NCBI GenBank assembly: GCA_900708905.1
Contig: CAADRB010000031.1
Location: 1,194,542 to 1,258,541, forward strand
DNA: 64,000 bases
Direction of reading: 5' to 3'
DNA from: Hymenolepis diminuta
Taxonomy: Eukaryota; Platyhelminthes; Cestoda; Cyclophyllidea; Hymenolepididae
The position numbers and the translations under genes are program-made. Below are positions 1-13,227 of this stretch, piece after piece. Numbering within the stretch: position 1 is the first letter of the stretch; each line of letters starts with the position of its first letter. Under the pieces are notes generated by a model that made no database searches, had not been told where the DNA came from, and saw nothing but the letters and a program-made list of their open reading frames with translations.

Positions 1-3000
1 ATGTGCTCACCGCACCAACGAAATTCCCATTCCTTATAGCGCGGTGATCATTTGCAATGAGGAGCACGTATCGAAATGTCACCTTGTTTGCGTGTGTTGA
101 TGTTGCCATTGCTCAATGACTTGGACGCAAATTTTCCCAGCGCGCTTGAGTAATCACTGCCCCCGCTACTGCTGCTAGTTTAGCGTTTCTCTGATTGCCC
201 TCATTAATTCCAATTTAGTAATAAAATAAAAGTTAACAGCAAAAAATCTCCATTGCGTTGGTGAATGGGAGGCATTAGTCAGTTGGAGCCATATGTGATA
301 CAGAAAACAGACGATAATAGTATGCTTAGTCCAAAATTTTGCTCTCAAAAGGAGACCTGTCTAACCGTTTTTCTTAATGCTTATAGCAGTTAAATACATT
401 GCGCTTGAGCCGTCGGCTCAAAAAGATAAATACTAATCTATATTTAAGGTACTTTTTTCCAGCTCTGAATGGCAGATGGGTGGTTTTTATCGGCATTCCG
501 ATTTGACTCAAGAGAATCATTCTTCATTACATTTGTCTGTTTCTCTAGATAAAATGATCGAATACTTGAATTGGACTATTCAAGCTTAAGATATTTAGTT
601 ATTATTTCATAAATCATCAGAATTATTTATGTGCCGTTTTAAAGCAAACTATTCCATTATCTAGGCTTAATGAGAAAAATGATCTCCTTTTAATAAAAGT
701 AGAATGAGAAAATGATCCAATTATTAGTTTTCAATCAATTTTACAACGTTGGATAAAAGAAGAAATAAATTGATTGCTTTAAAGAAAAGTAACTTCAAGT
801 ATATATTTATTTTTCACAATTCGATTACCATCACGATGAAGTGATCTGGCCCCAGACCTTCAATTTTTAAATTCATGGGACCTATGTGAAGTATTTATAC
901 CGTCAAATTGTTTTAATTATAGCATCTACATCACTACGCTTCTCTGATCCCTCTTATTTATTTTTAAGTATTTTAAACATAACTGCTAAATATAAATCTT
1001 TGTAGATTACATAATTCGGCCTGCCTCTGTAGGAATTGTTCCCTAGTGAAAAATACATTATCTCAGTGCTGAACTTCAATCCCTTCGATTTTCGATGTAA
1101 CGATAACCATCATAATGGGAAGAATTACGCATTTGTTGTACGTTTTCTTCAGAATTTTTCCTCTTGCATTACCATACACGATTCTTACGTTTCCTCTTTA
1201 AGTCAAATGGTTTACACCTCCTTCGATTACCATCACCAAAGGAGTATTTCAAGGCTGACAGGATGTTATCGAAACAATGTCATATCTGCAAAGTTGTGCT
1301 TATCTCGGGATTATCAATTCCCGCAGATGGTCTCTAAGTCGCTTATCATTCTTATCAAGCCGAGGCGCACATCGCTCCCGATAGCTTGACAATTATTTGA
1401 ACTAAAACTATTTTCAGTTCGGTGGTGTTTTGATCTCCAAACCTCAACACTACGAGGACAAATTGTGTAGTTAATATAGTGTCATGGATTAAATGCGTTG
1501 TGTTTGTCTCCCCAAGTTTGAATCAACTGTGGCCTAGAGATATCTAGTGTGCAGATAGACCATAGCAACAGAAACTTGACACCTTAGTACTACTACACCA
1601 GAGCCCAACTCTACAAAAAAGACCACTATGCAAAGGTGATAAGCAAATCACCTGAGGTCAAAGCCTCTTCATTCTCTTTAAGATATTAACTAAAAAGAAA
1701 CGAACTAATTTTTCCCTTAAGGTTCAGGATTTAATAAGCGAAGTTTAGAACCCGTATGTTATTTGAAATAGCGTTATCTACCGATCACCATACATTTTGA
1801 CTGAAAGATTAACAAACTTCTTTTTATCTATAGGCGGTCGAACATGTTTCAGGCAGTCTCACCTACTTTTAGCGGGGGTGGGAGGGAAAGGGGAAGCGTC
1901 CACTAACGAGGAATCCGTGAAGAGCCCACCCCCTCTCGCTTCTCCAATACCCTTTCAAATTTGGGGGAGGGGGGGGGGAGGAGTGGGAGAGAGGGAAGGG
2001 AGTCTACTTTGGGCCGCCTATGTCTCCCACCTCCCACTCTTTTCCCTCTCCTCTGCCCCAAGTTTTCGCCATCCCACCAATTAATCATTAATTTAACCTG
2101 TGATTACGCCTGCCAAATCCGACGAATTACAGGAAATCACTGCGCACGTCTAGCTTCTGGATGATTCCTTTCCACCACTATCAGGTGTTAACTGTACGAT
2201 AGGTTTAAAATAGAATAATTTTATTGCTCCAACTTTAAGACTCTGTCATAATCTTGAGAGTATTAGAAGCAGGAGTTCGAAGGTCTTTGATCAAAGTTGA
2301 AAATTATAAGAATCCTGGTCGTTAATTGACTAAAATCTCCAAATTCTTCGTATTTTGCCGTTCAGATGATGCACAAAAATAATCTAGTTTTAATATACCT
2401 TTATCTTCATAAGTTCTCGATTCACCGTTTTTAAATGTCAAAGATATTAAAAAATTTAAATTTAAGCAAAATCGCCCGTGGTTTAGCAATCTTGCACATC
2501 CAGATTTCAGGGTCACTCAGGAAGGTAAACTTAGAGAAGTTCCCTGCTGCGTTGATCCAGTTTATCAAGACAGATAGTTGGGGAGAGATTAATGTTTTTT
2601 CCTCTTGCACCGATTGCGCAACGAATAACATCCACCTCTGTTGTTCCTGCCGTTCGAGGAAACAATGTTAAGGAATTGGCATAATCAATTTGGTCAACGA
2701 ACTGTGAATATCATGAACGTATTACCTATCTTGATTTGTGAACCTCGGAAAATGAGTACATAGCGCAAGCAAAAGTGAAGAGCCTGATAAATCTAAAATT
2801 CCAACAAAGTAAAATTCTTTTTTTACCCTGACTATGTTCCCTGTTCCAACTCGTCCCCCCTTAAGCCACTCTTTTAATTTTGATTTCCCTTGCTTTGAAA
2901 TTCATCCGTGAAAAACATTGGCAACCTTACCATAAGGAAGATGTATACTTCATTTTTAATTGAATTCAATAAAATTTTAATTTCAAACTACTTCTGCAAG

Positions 3001-3680
3001 GTACATTTTTAATTATCTATCTTTGTTGCAGATGCCAGATAACTAATTGTTCTCTACGAAAGTCACATTTATAAACTGTTAGGAATTTTGAAATGATTTT
3101 CGCTGAAGTAAATTTTTATATTAACGTTACTTCAATCGCTTTATTCTGCATAGCAGGTTTGCATAGACAAATAGTATACATTTTTTCAACTGTTAATAGA
3201 AGAAATAATGTCAGTGGTATTTATCAGAACATTTCAAGTATCAAGCAATGGCATTAATAAATTATAACTCCACTACCACTGTAATATGGCTAAAGAGACA
3301 TTTAACTTAGACCAAATAGAAATAGGGTGAGGGCTGAAGTGATTTACCACCACGAAAGTTACCTAATTTAACAAAGACCCCATTGATAGGATATGAAGTC
3401 TTTTCATATATTTAACGGTTAAAGGTCAACCTGCGGTCCGGAATAATAAAAATGTTGTGCAGGCCAATTGTCAAGACGTCTGTAGCATGGTGTGTCAGCA
3501 TAATGTTAAGACCTGATAAATCGAGCTGCCAGCACCTTTTAATTATATAGAAATATGCACTCAGCATAAATTTAATGGACTCTCAGAAATAATGCGCAAA
3601 ACATTTGATTTTTGTATTAACTCCAGCATTTTTCTGTAGAGCAGTCGAGCTATCAGAATACCAGAACATATTTAAATATA
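1..3680. other. Noncoding stretch before the sim-like gene
   Basis: No recognisable gene. The first 180 bases are richer in CpG than the rest and contain a TATA-like motif on the minus strand near 37-43, so a promoter of a gene lying outside the window is possible but unproven. The open frame at 1036-1389 resembles no family I know and starts at a non-ATG codon. The G-rich/C-rich block at 1868-2080 is listed separately. Confidence 0.5.
1868..2080. repeat. G-rich to C-rich strand-switch block, imperfect inverted repeat
   Basis: The plus strand is purine/G-rich at about 1960-2002, with a run of ten G and many GGG blocks, then turns C-rich at about 2021-2060. The two halves are roughly reverse complements (GGGAGGAGTGGGAGAGAGGG against a TCTCCCACCTCCCACTC stretch). 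A short C-rich patch also lies at 1926-1940. Such a block can form a G-quadruplex on one strand or a foldback. I see no transposase or terminal repeat. Confidence 0.5.
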
Positions 3681-3712
3681 TTTAATAATAGTAAAATTAA
3701 CATACTAATATC

Positions 3713-6700
3713 TCAATACTGTTGATGGAAATAAAGAGGGTACAACCAGTTTTCATGACTGTTAGAAGTTGCGGGTGTATTCGCACTTAATTGTTCCATG
3801 AAGGTATGGACAACAAAAGAAGGTGGAAGACTCACAACGTTTGCCCCACCACCATCACTGCGTTCTTTAAAATATGCTCTATCTTTATTCATCCGTTGTT
3901 TTGAGGTAGCCGGGTCATGTGCCACATGATAATGTGCCAAATCAGAATTCATAATGCGATTGTTTGAACTGTAATAATCCGAGCCTGGGGTAAATCTATC
4001 AGTGAAGATTGCTTCGCCAGTTGAGTAGCTCTCTTGGGTATTATCATCATCTAACTCAGATACAGGGCATCGGCGCTTCCGTCGTACCTTATTTGGCACA
4101 ATTTCATCATCATATAATTTTTCCGATTCAATTCTAAGTTGGCACACGCCGAATTTCATAGTGGCCGCTTGAATACCTCTAAAAAAGTCAGAAAGCCGAG
4201 TGAAATTCACGTCTGCTAATGAAGAACAAATAGATTAAATAAGCTTACGTTAAAACATTAGCAAACCCGACAATAAAGTCTGGTTTAGACACCCTGGATC
4301 CCCTTAGAACTATTGCATAAGCCTGGACCCAAATCCATCCACCGTTTAGACATAACAATCGGAACATCTTAAATATTGCCTGACCCTTATCTAAAACTAT
4401 TAAAAAATGTTTTAGATTGTATTAGAGGCTTCAGAATGACAATGGATTGAAAAATCTTACGTGTTTTGTGACCTTCTACAACTTCTTCTGCGTCGCCACA
4501 GTGAATCAGATCGTAGAGGGATTTTTCCATTATATTTTTAGGTTGATGTCCAGTCAAGCATTCGATTCTAAAAGATTGATATCATTGTTAATCCCCTGGT
4601 GAAATTCAATTGTTTATTTAGGTTGTAACTCTTTTAATTACTGGTCATCAACGTATGAGAGCTTTAGATCCAATCCAGCGCGAAACATGAACATATCACG
4701 GCTTAGTTTAACCTCCATGGATATTCTATTTGCAACAGGCAAAGTTTGAGCAACCCCGATGAGGTATTGAACTTGTTTAATAAGAGTATCATTGCTGTGA
4801 ACTATTGTCGCTTTGATATGGCCCTCAAAATGCATTGCCTATTAAAAATATCGTCGTAGAATTAGGTACTTACTTTATAACCTTCGCAACTGAGGGAATT
4901 CCTACTTTTACTTAGAAGACACTTTACTCGGATAACAAACCGGCGCATGAAGGAATAATCTAGAAGAGAAAATGTGATCATGGTAAGAAGACAAATCAAA
5001 AGGGTACCTTTATTAATACAATCCATTTCACTTTCCTCCCAAGGAGTTAAACGGAGATTTTGAAGAAATTCTTCCTGGTCTTCATTCTTTACAATGTCTA
5101 AGAACTTTGTCCCTGTAATCTCCCACTATTTATTAAAGGGAAAAAATAGTTAAGTCAGGTTATAACTTGAGATGAAATGACATTTCATGGCAGTACAATT
5201 TTAGCCTTTTCAATTTGTATGCATTTTTTCAGCTTATTATTTCTTACCTTAGATAAGCCATGTATAAGTTTTATTGTATCACAAATATAAAGAACTGAAC
5301 CTTCCCCGCATAAAACCAGAAGGAATCCGTCCAAAGCCTTAATATTATAAACAATAAAAGTGAGGACAACTTATACGTGAATGACCAAGTTTAAAATATG
5401 AATAAAGACATACGTTTTCTAGTGCTGTACTCAAACAAGTTTGCTTTGGCATAATAATTCGATCGCTTCTTTGGTCTAACAAAGAAAGAAAACGAAAAAA
5501 GAATTGATAATATCATAGAGAATGCAGAGATTTAGCTTGTTTTAATATCCACATTTTAAATGTTCGTTCAAAAACGCACGAGTCGCTATACAGATTTCTC
5601 CTTGATGACAGTCAACTATGAGCGCAACTGTTAACGTAATCTGAATCAAAAATTTCCTGCGTCTTGCTGAATATAAAATCTCAGACGTATGTATTTTTTT
5701 CTAAGTGCAAGTTATATTTTACTTCTATTAATATAAATAAATATATTATAAATATATATTTTATCTTTAATTAAAAATCGACCGATTTTGTACAGGATGG
5801 TCCTCTGTTTGATGCTTGGTAAACAACGTCGTGTCCATTGCTATCTGTGTCGATCTTCTCTTTTTTCGTTCCCGTTGTGGTGGGGATTGTAGTAATTAGA
5901 GGATTTTATTAGATTCCAAAACGAGGATCTCAAATTTTATTTGGATTCATTTTTGTGTTATGTTGTCTTTTACATACTGTTTATTCCACACGTCAATTTA
6001 TTCAAAGGAGTAAAGTATTTCTACACTTATCTTCAAATGTTTTTTTGAAGATTTTTTTTGCACGGACAGATAATCATTATTGAGTGAGTTATGATATGTT
6101 TAAAATGCTATTTCTAATCTCACTTACCTGGCCATAAGAGGGATTCAAATGAATCTATGTGGCATTTCAAGCCCATTAACTACGTTAACTGGTCAATAAC
6201 CTCTGACATGCTCTCACCCAGAAAACTAGGAACCAAACAGTGAAAATTGAGCTTTGGAATATTTGGGTCTCATTAAGTAAAACATATTCCTTATGAAAAG
6301 ATAAATAACTTAGTGCTTTCAAAGTTCAAACAATGCTAGACTCTTGATATCCGACTTTACTACATACTCCCTCTCAAACCCTTTTTCATTCTTCACCACA
6401 AAGATTTTTCGTTTTTCGTTTTCATCAGCCATTGTCATGGATAATGATAGTAATAATGGTTATGAAAAGACTTGATTTAGAACACCTAACCGCTTAGTAA
6501 CTATGAAGCTATTTTAGATGCCACCACATCATCTTATCCTATACGTGCTCATTCTTCAATGTAAGATTTTTTGTAAAAGAATTCGTCTTCTACATCTACA
6601 TAGTGCCCACCTATTATTTCAACGTAGAATCCTCAAGAATCTCTGAAAGTTCAAATGAAGGGACAAAATATTAAAATAACTAAAAAGTATACAGGAATTA

Positions 6701-7583
6701 CAAAACTTGAGTGTTTCCTACTTTATAAGGATGTTTTGCCAGTTATATTTCACCCAGCTCAACTTGTGTTCTTGATATAAGCAGCATTTGGTCAATTTTT
6801 ATCAAATAGACCTAGTATGAAGTGGCATTCACAGTCCCTAAATAATCTATTCTTAATTTAATTACATTTTAGATAAATGCTTTAGATTATCATTAGAAAT
6901 CCAAATAATAAGTGCGTAACAAGCTCCAATTTTCCAAATTTGGACTAAAATTTGTTACAATTACATCTGATGCCATGTAATCACATTCAGTAATGGAATA
7001 GGTATATAATTTATTTGTATTTATATATTTAATTTTAAAATTATTAAATAGAAAGTCAGCTTACTTGAAGAAAGTAGAGCTCTCATTTTGAGAAAATTGG
7101 TTGTGAGTCGAATTGAAGATGCTTTGTCGAGCATAACTTTTTCATCTGAAGGCAAGGGAAGATAGTAGGAAAGTTCCTTGTATTCACAATTCTCGTTACT
7201 TCGCCGCATTCGAGCCGCATTTTTCGACTTCTCCCGAGTAACTATTGATGTGGGACATACGGAAGCTCCATCACTATTCGATATTGCCATAGAATTTGCA
7301 TCACTTTTTCCGCTTATTCCACTGTTGCTCCCGACCTCAATCGGAATAAAAGTAATATCATCTGAATAAGGATATTCAATCAGTGGCTCGAAGCTCGAAA
7401 AATTTTGTTGATCCGACCCGCAATGGCAATGATACCGTTTATACTCGTGGGTATACGCCGGGGGACTATAATAACCGCTCCGATCGACTTGGAACTGTTG
7501 CTGAAATTCAGGGGATCTTAGAGGATATAAATTAAGAAGTTAAGAGCTTACATTAAGTACTGATTCCAAGCGGATGATCTCAT
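3713..7583 (-). CDS. sim: Single-minded-like bHLH-PAS transcription factor (multi-exon)
   Basis: Family role: a nuclear class I bHLH-PAS factor that dimerises with ARNT/Tango and controls midline and neural fate. Minus-strand exons: 7500-7065 (bHLH), 5475-5414, 5337-5248, 5125-5008, 4959-4874, 4838-4642, 4567-4461, 4390-4249, 4178-3713 (TGA at 3715-3713). All have GT/AG ends and phases 1,0,0,1,0,2,1,2 agree. From ATG 7290 this gives 497 aa. Seen: basic region [11 protein letters not shown] (residues 20-30), helix 2 [18 protein letters not shown] (54-71), PAS-A from LDGFLLVL (98) with the SLSCEGYK segment (187-194), PAS-B from [14 protein letters not shown] (242-255) to GGWIWVQAY (about 312-320), and a basic RRKRR cluster in the C-terminus. 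KSKNAAR and LKMRA favour SIM over trachealess or HIF. The frame stays open to 7539, so an upstream start is likely: ATG 7583 in a small exon 7583-7552 joins in phase to an acceptor at 7465 (566 aa) or 7516. The C-terminus is shorter than in usual SIM proteins. An ATTAAA signal lies at 3686-3681. The divergence suggests a paralogue or a fast lineage. Confidence 0.83.
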
Positions 7584-7599
7584 CTCAGATATGGAACCA

Positions 7600-7790
7600 A
7601 ATGATCTCAAATGAATTCAGTCTGCTCTATTTTATCGAAGCATTTTCAACCTATCTTGGTGCGCTGTGTTGCATTCATTTTGCTATCTGATTGGATAATA
7701 TTGACTCGCGCGCTCAACCAATGATTGCGCGCACACATGTTTGTGACAGATTGCTTTGACTAAAACATGTGCGCGATGGGAAACAAAGGA
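7600..7790 (-). promoter_or_regulatory. Putative promoter of the sim-like gene
   Basis: Read on the minus strand, this block holds a CCAAT box (ATTGG in the plus sequence near 7692), a second reverse-oriented CCAAT near 7719-7723, CpG-rich GCGCGC clusters at about 7706-7735, and a TATA-like ATAAAA near 7630-7637, about 45 bases before the candidate ATG at 7583. GC and CpG exceed the flanks. The assignment rests on these motifs and on position only. Confidence 0.45.
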
Positions 7791-10700
7791 CAGAATGCTG
7801 CAAAATTTTCTCACGTAAATTAATCAAAGCTTCATTTAATCCGAACCACAAATTAAATACGAACTTTATTTAAATTAAGAAATAGTATAAATTAATCATT
7901 AGGAAATCGGAGAGAATTTTATTTAGGATTGAATCAAATTTCCATCTGATCAATAAAATGACTTACTTATACCGAGATCGTCACCGCTCGACAGCAATCA
8001 TCAATCATATTATCAAGCGCAGTTATAGATGTGCATGTTTTATTGTCAAGTGATTTATTAAATAAGTAAAGGCATTTAGTATAATTTCCATGCAAAACAT
8101 TTCAAGATTTAGCCAAACCCGAATATAACGCTCTCAATTTTTTCAGACTGACATTTTCTCAAAGACTGAAATGTGGCAAATGTGTTTTCAGCTCTAGAGA
8201 AATCTTCACATTTCAGAACCGAAATTCTACAATCCAAATATCGCAATCCCCAAATGTAATCTAAATCCAATCTCTTTTGGTCTAATCTCTATCTGATCCA
8301 TTTTTGACGAAAAAGAAATAAAAATAATATCTGGCTTTACGTTGAGTGTACTCCAGTATTATGTCTGTTATATCTAAAAAAATACCTTTACTAGCCTCAT
8401 CTACTTATAAGAAGATACAAATAAATCAGAGTGGTATGACCAACCAGTTAAATTAACAAGTCAACAAGCTCTGAATTCATAATTTCACCCAGGTGATTTG
8501 AAACATTTCGATATTACGAACTTGTTAGAAATTGGACAATTCATCGATTCAAGAATTCAATCCAATTCTTAACATCCAAACTTTCTTCCTATTCAACTCT
8601 GTTTAATTTAATTTTAATATAGGGATTAACAGAGTTATTCATATAGAGAGTCAAGGAAGAAAGAGCAAAGAGAGAAAGGGAAAAGCTTGAAAATAAAAGA
8701 AGACATACTTCCACTGAACTCGAATTTCATAAAGTCGCCTACTCTTCGTCATAGTTTTTTATTAGTTGTACCGTAATCTCTAGCGAACTTTGGAATTCGG
8801 CTTTAGACTTCTGACCAGGATGCTTGAACTCCGATCTACTGGCCTTTTATGAGGGCATTTTATAAAATTCAACCACTGGAAGCAATTCATCCTTCGGTAC
8901 TTTTCTTATTACCCTCTCTAATGAGTAATACTACAGTTAAACAAAGGCCAACCCCCACTAAAATAGGTACCACCACAAACGGTAGTAAAAAGGGGAAGGG
9001 ATTGGTTATTAAGGGTGTCAGAATTATGGTCGAATTTGGGGTCAGTGAGGTGTCTGATCTTAGATGCCTGGATCCAAAAGTGGGTCAATTTCACACATTT
9101 TGTGGATTTTTAAGATTACCACCAATATTTGACAGATGGTATTGAATCGTGATGTACATGGCGAAAGCAGAGAAATAGAAATCCAGCTACACTTGAAATT
9201 CGATTAGCATTATTTTTTGCATATCGTTATCCATAAAAAATATCTGAACGCACAAAACACTGGATTAGTCATAGTCTATTTAAGGATGATTGACAAAAGT
9301 TGTTTTTCCTATAAATTAAGTGAATGTTGTGGTCATTGCGATACGTCCTAACATTAAAAGTTTAAACATTCGGATTTAACTTCTAGATTTCTGAAAGTTT
9401 GAAAATTTGAGAAAATTTGAACTTAAAGTTGGCAGACAGTCTATAGCCGAAAAGTTCAGAGCTCAGTTACTGTCAGATAACTCGAGAGATTAGTTTGCAA
9501 AAATGAATACAACTCTCTTCTATTAGTCAAAAAGCGTTCGTTGATATTAGTAATTAATTGTTTCTTCCAAAAATATTCTTGAATTAGGAAATATCACCTA
9601 AAAACTCTATTCCAAGAAGATTTAACAATATAAATGCCACATTTTCAATTATTTACCGTAATTCGAATGCTATGCTTTGAATGAAATCAATGGACAATGA
9701 AAACAAAATGAGATTTTCAGAGATTTCGCCTGTGATTGCAGAATCTATCGAAGTATATGAAATTGATGATACCCCTTTTTGTCTTATATTCCTTACAAAC
9801 AATATTCATTGGAGGTTTTATCATTAATATGTTATGGCTTCTTGAGGATTTAATCATCGGAAAGCATGTGATCAAGAACGGAAAACGAGCCCAGTGAAGC
9901 AGGAAACGTGAAGTAGAGCAAGAAGAATTAGGCATTGAAATTGGGTCATCGGGTTTTGATTAACTGAATCCTCCAAGCACAGAAATGTTCGTATTCACAT
10001 ATGAAGCATAATTGTTACGTAATGTCATGACGTCCAAATTTCATAAGTTGACTCCCTAGATTCACTAGTGAGATTTCATCCACAATATTCAGGGCTTGAT
10101 GACCGATTGATTTAATTCCGCTGTTGGTTTTGCCACTACAGTCGAATGACATCTGGTTACAGCCAAGTGCAGCTAGGTGAGAATAACAATGATATATCTT
10201 TTTAACAGACCAATAATTATCAGAGTTCACTCGATGTGAATAGATTGGTAGTACCCTTTATTGCCCATATATACTTAGCACAATTCGAATGGTAACATTA
10301 GAAATATATTTTTAAAATATGCATAGGATATACAATATTCTGGAATTGAATGAAATCCCTGGATATCTTGAGCTTGATACATGAATTTCCAAATAAACTT
10401 TCAGTTTCAGAGAAGTAAGTATCGAAGATAAGAACTGTTGACAAAAGTAGCTCATTAGGTCATTGAATTAATCTGGTTATGAATGTGAATAAAAATAATT
10501 AAATTATCTTAAGCTAAAATGATGAACAATGGGATAATTATTTTAAAACGTATATTTCCCAGGTAAAAAAGTAAGTATTAATTTCTGTAAATGCTAGTTT
10601 GAGCGGTGTATTTAATTTAAGTGAATTTTGCTAGACGGAAAGCCGTAACCAAAATTGACGGGCTTCTGGCATACGCTCATTCAAAAGTAGACCTAGAAAT

Positions 10701-12770
10701 TCACTTTCAGAATATATGTGAGAGTAAGAAAACACTTTCTCAAATATAACCTATAAAATATAAGATTAATGCGACCGAAACTTGGGCTGTGTGTTAAGAA
10801 GATCATAATTTTCTTTGTGCAATAATGTTATTAAGCAGACTAATCCTGTTCAAAAATAATATTTTGAAGGCTATTATCAAACGAATATAATTACAGGCTA
10901 GCATCTTTCAGCCGCCATTAGCCTATTAAGGTGGAATGGTAAGACACTAAATTCAATCAAATTTTTATTAAACTCTAGGTATCTCGAATATATACTCATT
11001 AAGGACCATTCGGATCATACCCTGATATTTGAAATTTAGAAGATTAGAGCAAGGCATAATAAACCATGGCAATATTCAAAACCATACAAACAGACGAATT
11101 TAGAAATTTAATAAGGTGTACAAGCAGATGCATGGCTAGAGCTGTGAAGAAGTAGTCCGAGTAAAGGGAAATAAAATGTGGTCCACGGGATTCATGATGT
11201 TTACACCATCTTTTCTCAACTTGGAAAGAATATATGCTACTACTTTTTCCAAAACCTTTCGAAGAGACTCGTACTGATTGCAACTTTACGGATAATACGC
11301 CATTTTTATGAGAAAGGCAATTCCACTATAGGGTGTTTCAGTAGAAGGTGGCCTTGATCTACAGAGTGTCAAATTTCAGGATGGTTAAATGGTAGTGAAA
11401 AATTTTTATTTCCACAAATAAAGCACAGCACATCTTCATAGATTCGAGTTGAGAATAAACCTCTCTGGATTTAATTCCCTGATGATTCCTCCAACACTCC
11501 AAAGATAACATTTTACAACAGTCAGGGAAAGGGGAAGCGAGCACCAGACTCATTCCAAAGATTCTCAATCTCCTCTTCTTAGTGGAATAGCAAGTACGAT
11601 CTTCGAATTAAGCTTAAGCCATACCTATAAGAAGAACGTGATTCTATTGACACTTCAATGTTTTCTTGACCTCTACCTGAATCCCTCCGTTCCCTTTGTT
11701 ACCTTCCCGTGAATGAAAACTGTAAGCTTTGTCTTTGCAGGGGGAAAAATTATTTTTAACCTTACCTTATCTCTATATTGTCTCAAATGGCTATATCGAA
11801 ACTCTACCTGAATGTAAATACTTTTCATTTTAATTTTTCTCTTTAGTAAATTATTTTCTAAGGCTAGTTGACAGTTTCTAAAATTTCAGAATAAAAACGG
11901 AAAGCGGACGTTTTTTCTTAAATATTATAATTACCCTCAGTAATATTGGAAAATTTTGCAATTTTTAATCGTGGGGATCAACTGAAATCCGTTTACTGAA
12001 AGTCCAATAAATGATAAAGAGGTGAGAATTAAAAAGATGCCGACGGTAACGTTAAACTGTCAAAACGCCTTACATTCTCTGATTTTTTGATTCCGACTGA
12101 AAGATATTTATTAAAGGAACAAATCATATTACAAAATTCAAATTAATGTTAGTCAACAGTCGGCCCATGTCACATCAATTTACTTTTCCTTCAATTGTTG
12201 AGAAGGCATAATGCCCTTATATATTCATTTTTACCATAATGGAGGTGAGATGGCTAAAAGCGTGGTGTAAAAAATTTTTAAACAGGATTCAAGTTATTTT
12301 TTCCCAAGTTATAAACTGGCTTTTACCCTGAAGGCATGAATAACATTTTAAAAGTGAGGTTGCGGTTTTAAAAAAACAAAACTGGCTGTCTAAATTTCCC
12401 TTATTTTATTAAATGTTGAAGGAATTTTATCGACTTCACAGCGATAGAGTCAAAATTTCCGAAAATCTCGCTTTTTAAATTTAAGGTGAACAAAATCGAT
12501 TTTTCTCTACGAATTCCAGTCCTACTAGACATCGCTTAGACGTAAAGTCATTATTACTTTCAATTTTCACAGTAGATTCGTTATTTGATTGTGTTCCTTG
12601 TCCTTTTTATAAATTGTCTTGGATTAGTTTGTAAATTTTTGATGATTAAGCTTTAATTGTTATTTGAACACTATACTAAAATGTATCAAACATGTAAAGA
12701 ATTAACACAAGCTCGACAGTTTCTTATTTAATACCTTAATAATATAAAAGATAAAGTCTCTTTCAATCAG
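7790..12770. other. Noncoding stretch between the sim-like gene and the SMYD4-like remnant
   Basis: AT-rich sequence. Short open frames (8849-9145 plus; 9717-9935, 10015-10230, 11044-11283 and 11359-11568 minus) show no motif I can name and no splice context. Several minus-strand frames between 9.7 and 11.6 kb could be debris of one old element, but no catalytic motif supports that. Confidence 0.45.
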
Positions 12771-12774
12771 CCGA

Positions 12775-12870
12775 TTGCGCATTGGTCAATGTACAAGTGT
12801 GCCAAGTCAGAGGTCAAGGGGTCGATGTTTATCCATGAACAGTGCCTGTTAAGTCTGGTCAACTAAAAAC
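12775..12870 (+). repeat. tRNA-derived SINE fragment (copy D)
   Basis: Shares a diagnostic core with the copy at 16155: TCAGAGGTCAAGGGGTCGAT at 12807-12826 (box-B-like end), preceded by a GTACAAGTGTGCCAAG segment matching GTACTCGTCTGCAAC-type sequence, and followed by a GTTAAGTCTGGTCAACTAA stretch that matches TGACTAAGTCTGGCTAA in the other copy. The A-box part is decayed. Confidence 0.5.
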
Positions 12871-13227
12871 CATAAGGGGTGCTTCGGGATATCTTCTCTA
12901 TACAAGTTAAGTGCTGAGAACACTTCCCTATTGTGCATCCGGGATGTAGACGGATCAATAAATTTTTATTGGTGGTGGGGGAATAGGAATTCCCCTTATG
13001 TTTGACTCAAAAATATCTTAATTTTAGGGAAGAAAATTATTGCCAACCCTTTTCATAAAGGGCTTAGATTATCGAATGAAATTACATTTGCATGGCCACA
13101 AATTAATACTTTCTCCAAATAATAGCATCAGAAAATGAATTTCTGTTGACACTTGTTGTTTTATGCAATTCTAACTGTACTCTGAAAATATTCCCACTTT
13201 TTATTACAAAAATTTATCAATTTTTAG

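Noticed and set aside
1036..1389. 117-codon plus-strand open frame
   Set aside because: Starts at a non-ATG codon, no family motif, no splice or promoter context; likely chance.
3713..4210. Treating the 3' sim exon as starting at 4210
   Set aside because: The acceptor CTGACTTTTTTAG before 4178 restores phase 2 and gives a normal 70-base intron; starting further upstream breaks the frame.
8849..9145. 98-codon ATG frame
   Set aside because: No recognisable domain and mixed composition; nothing upstream or downstream supports a gene.
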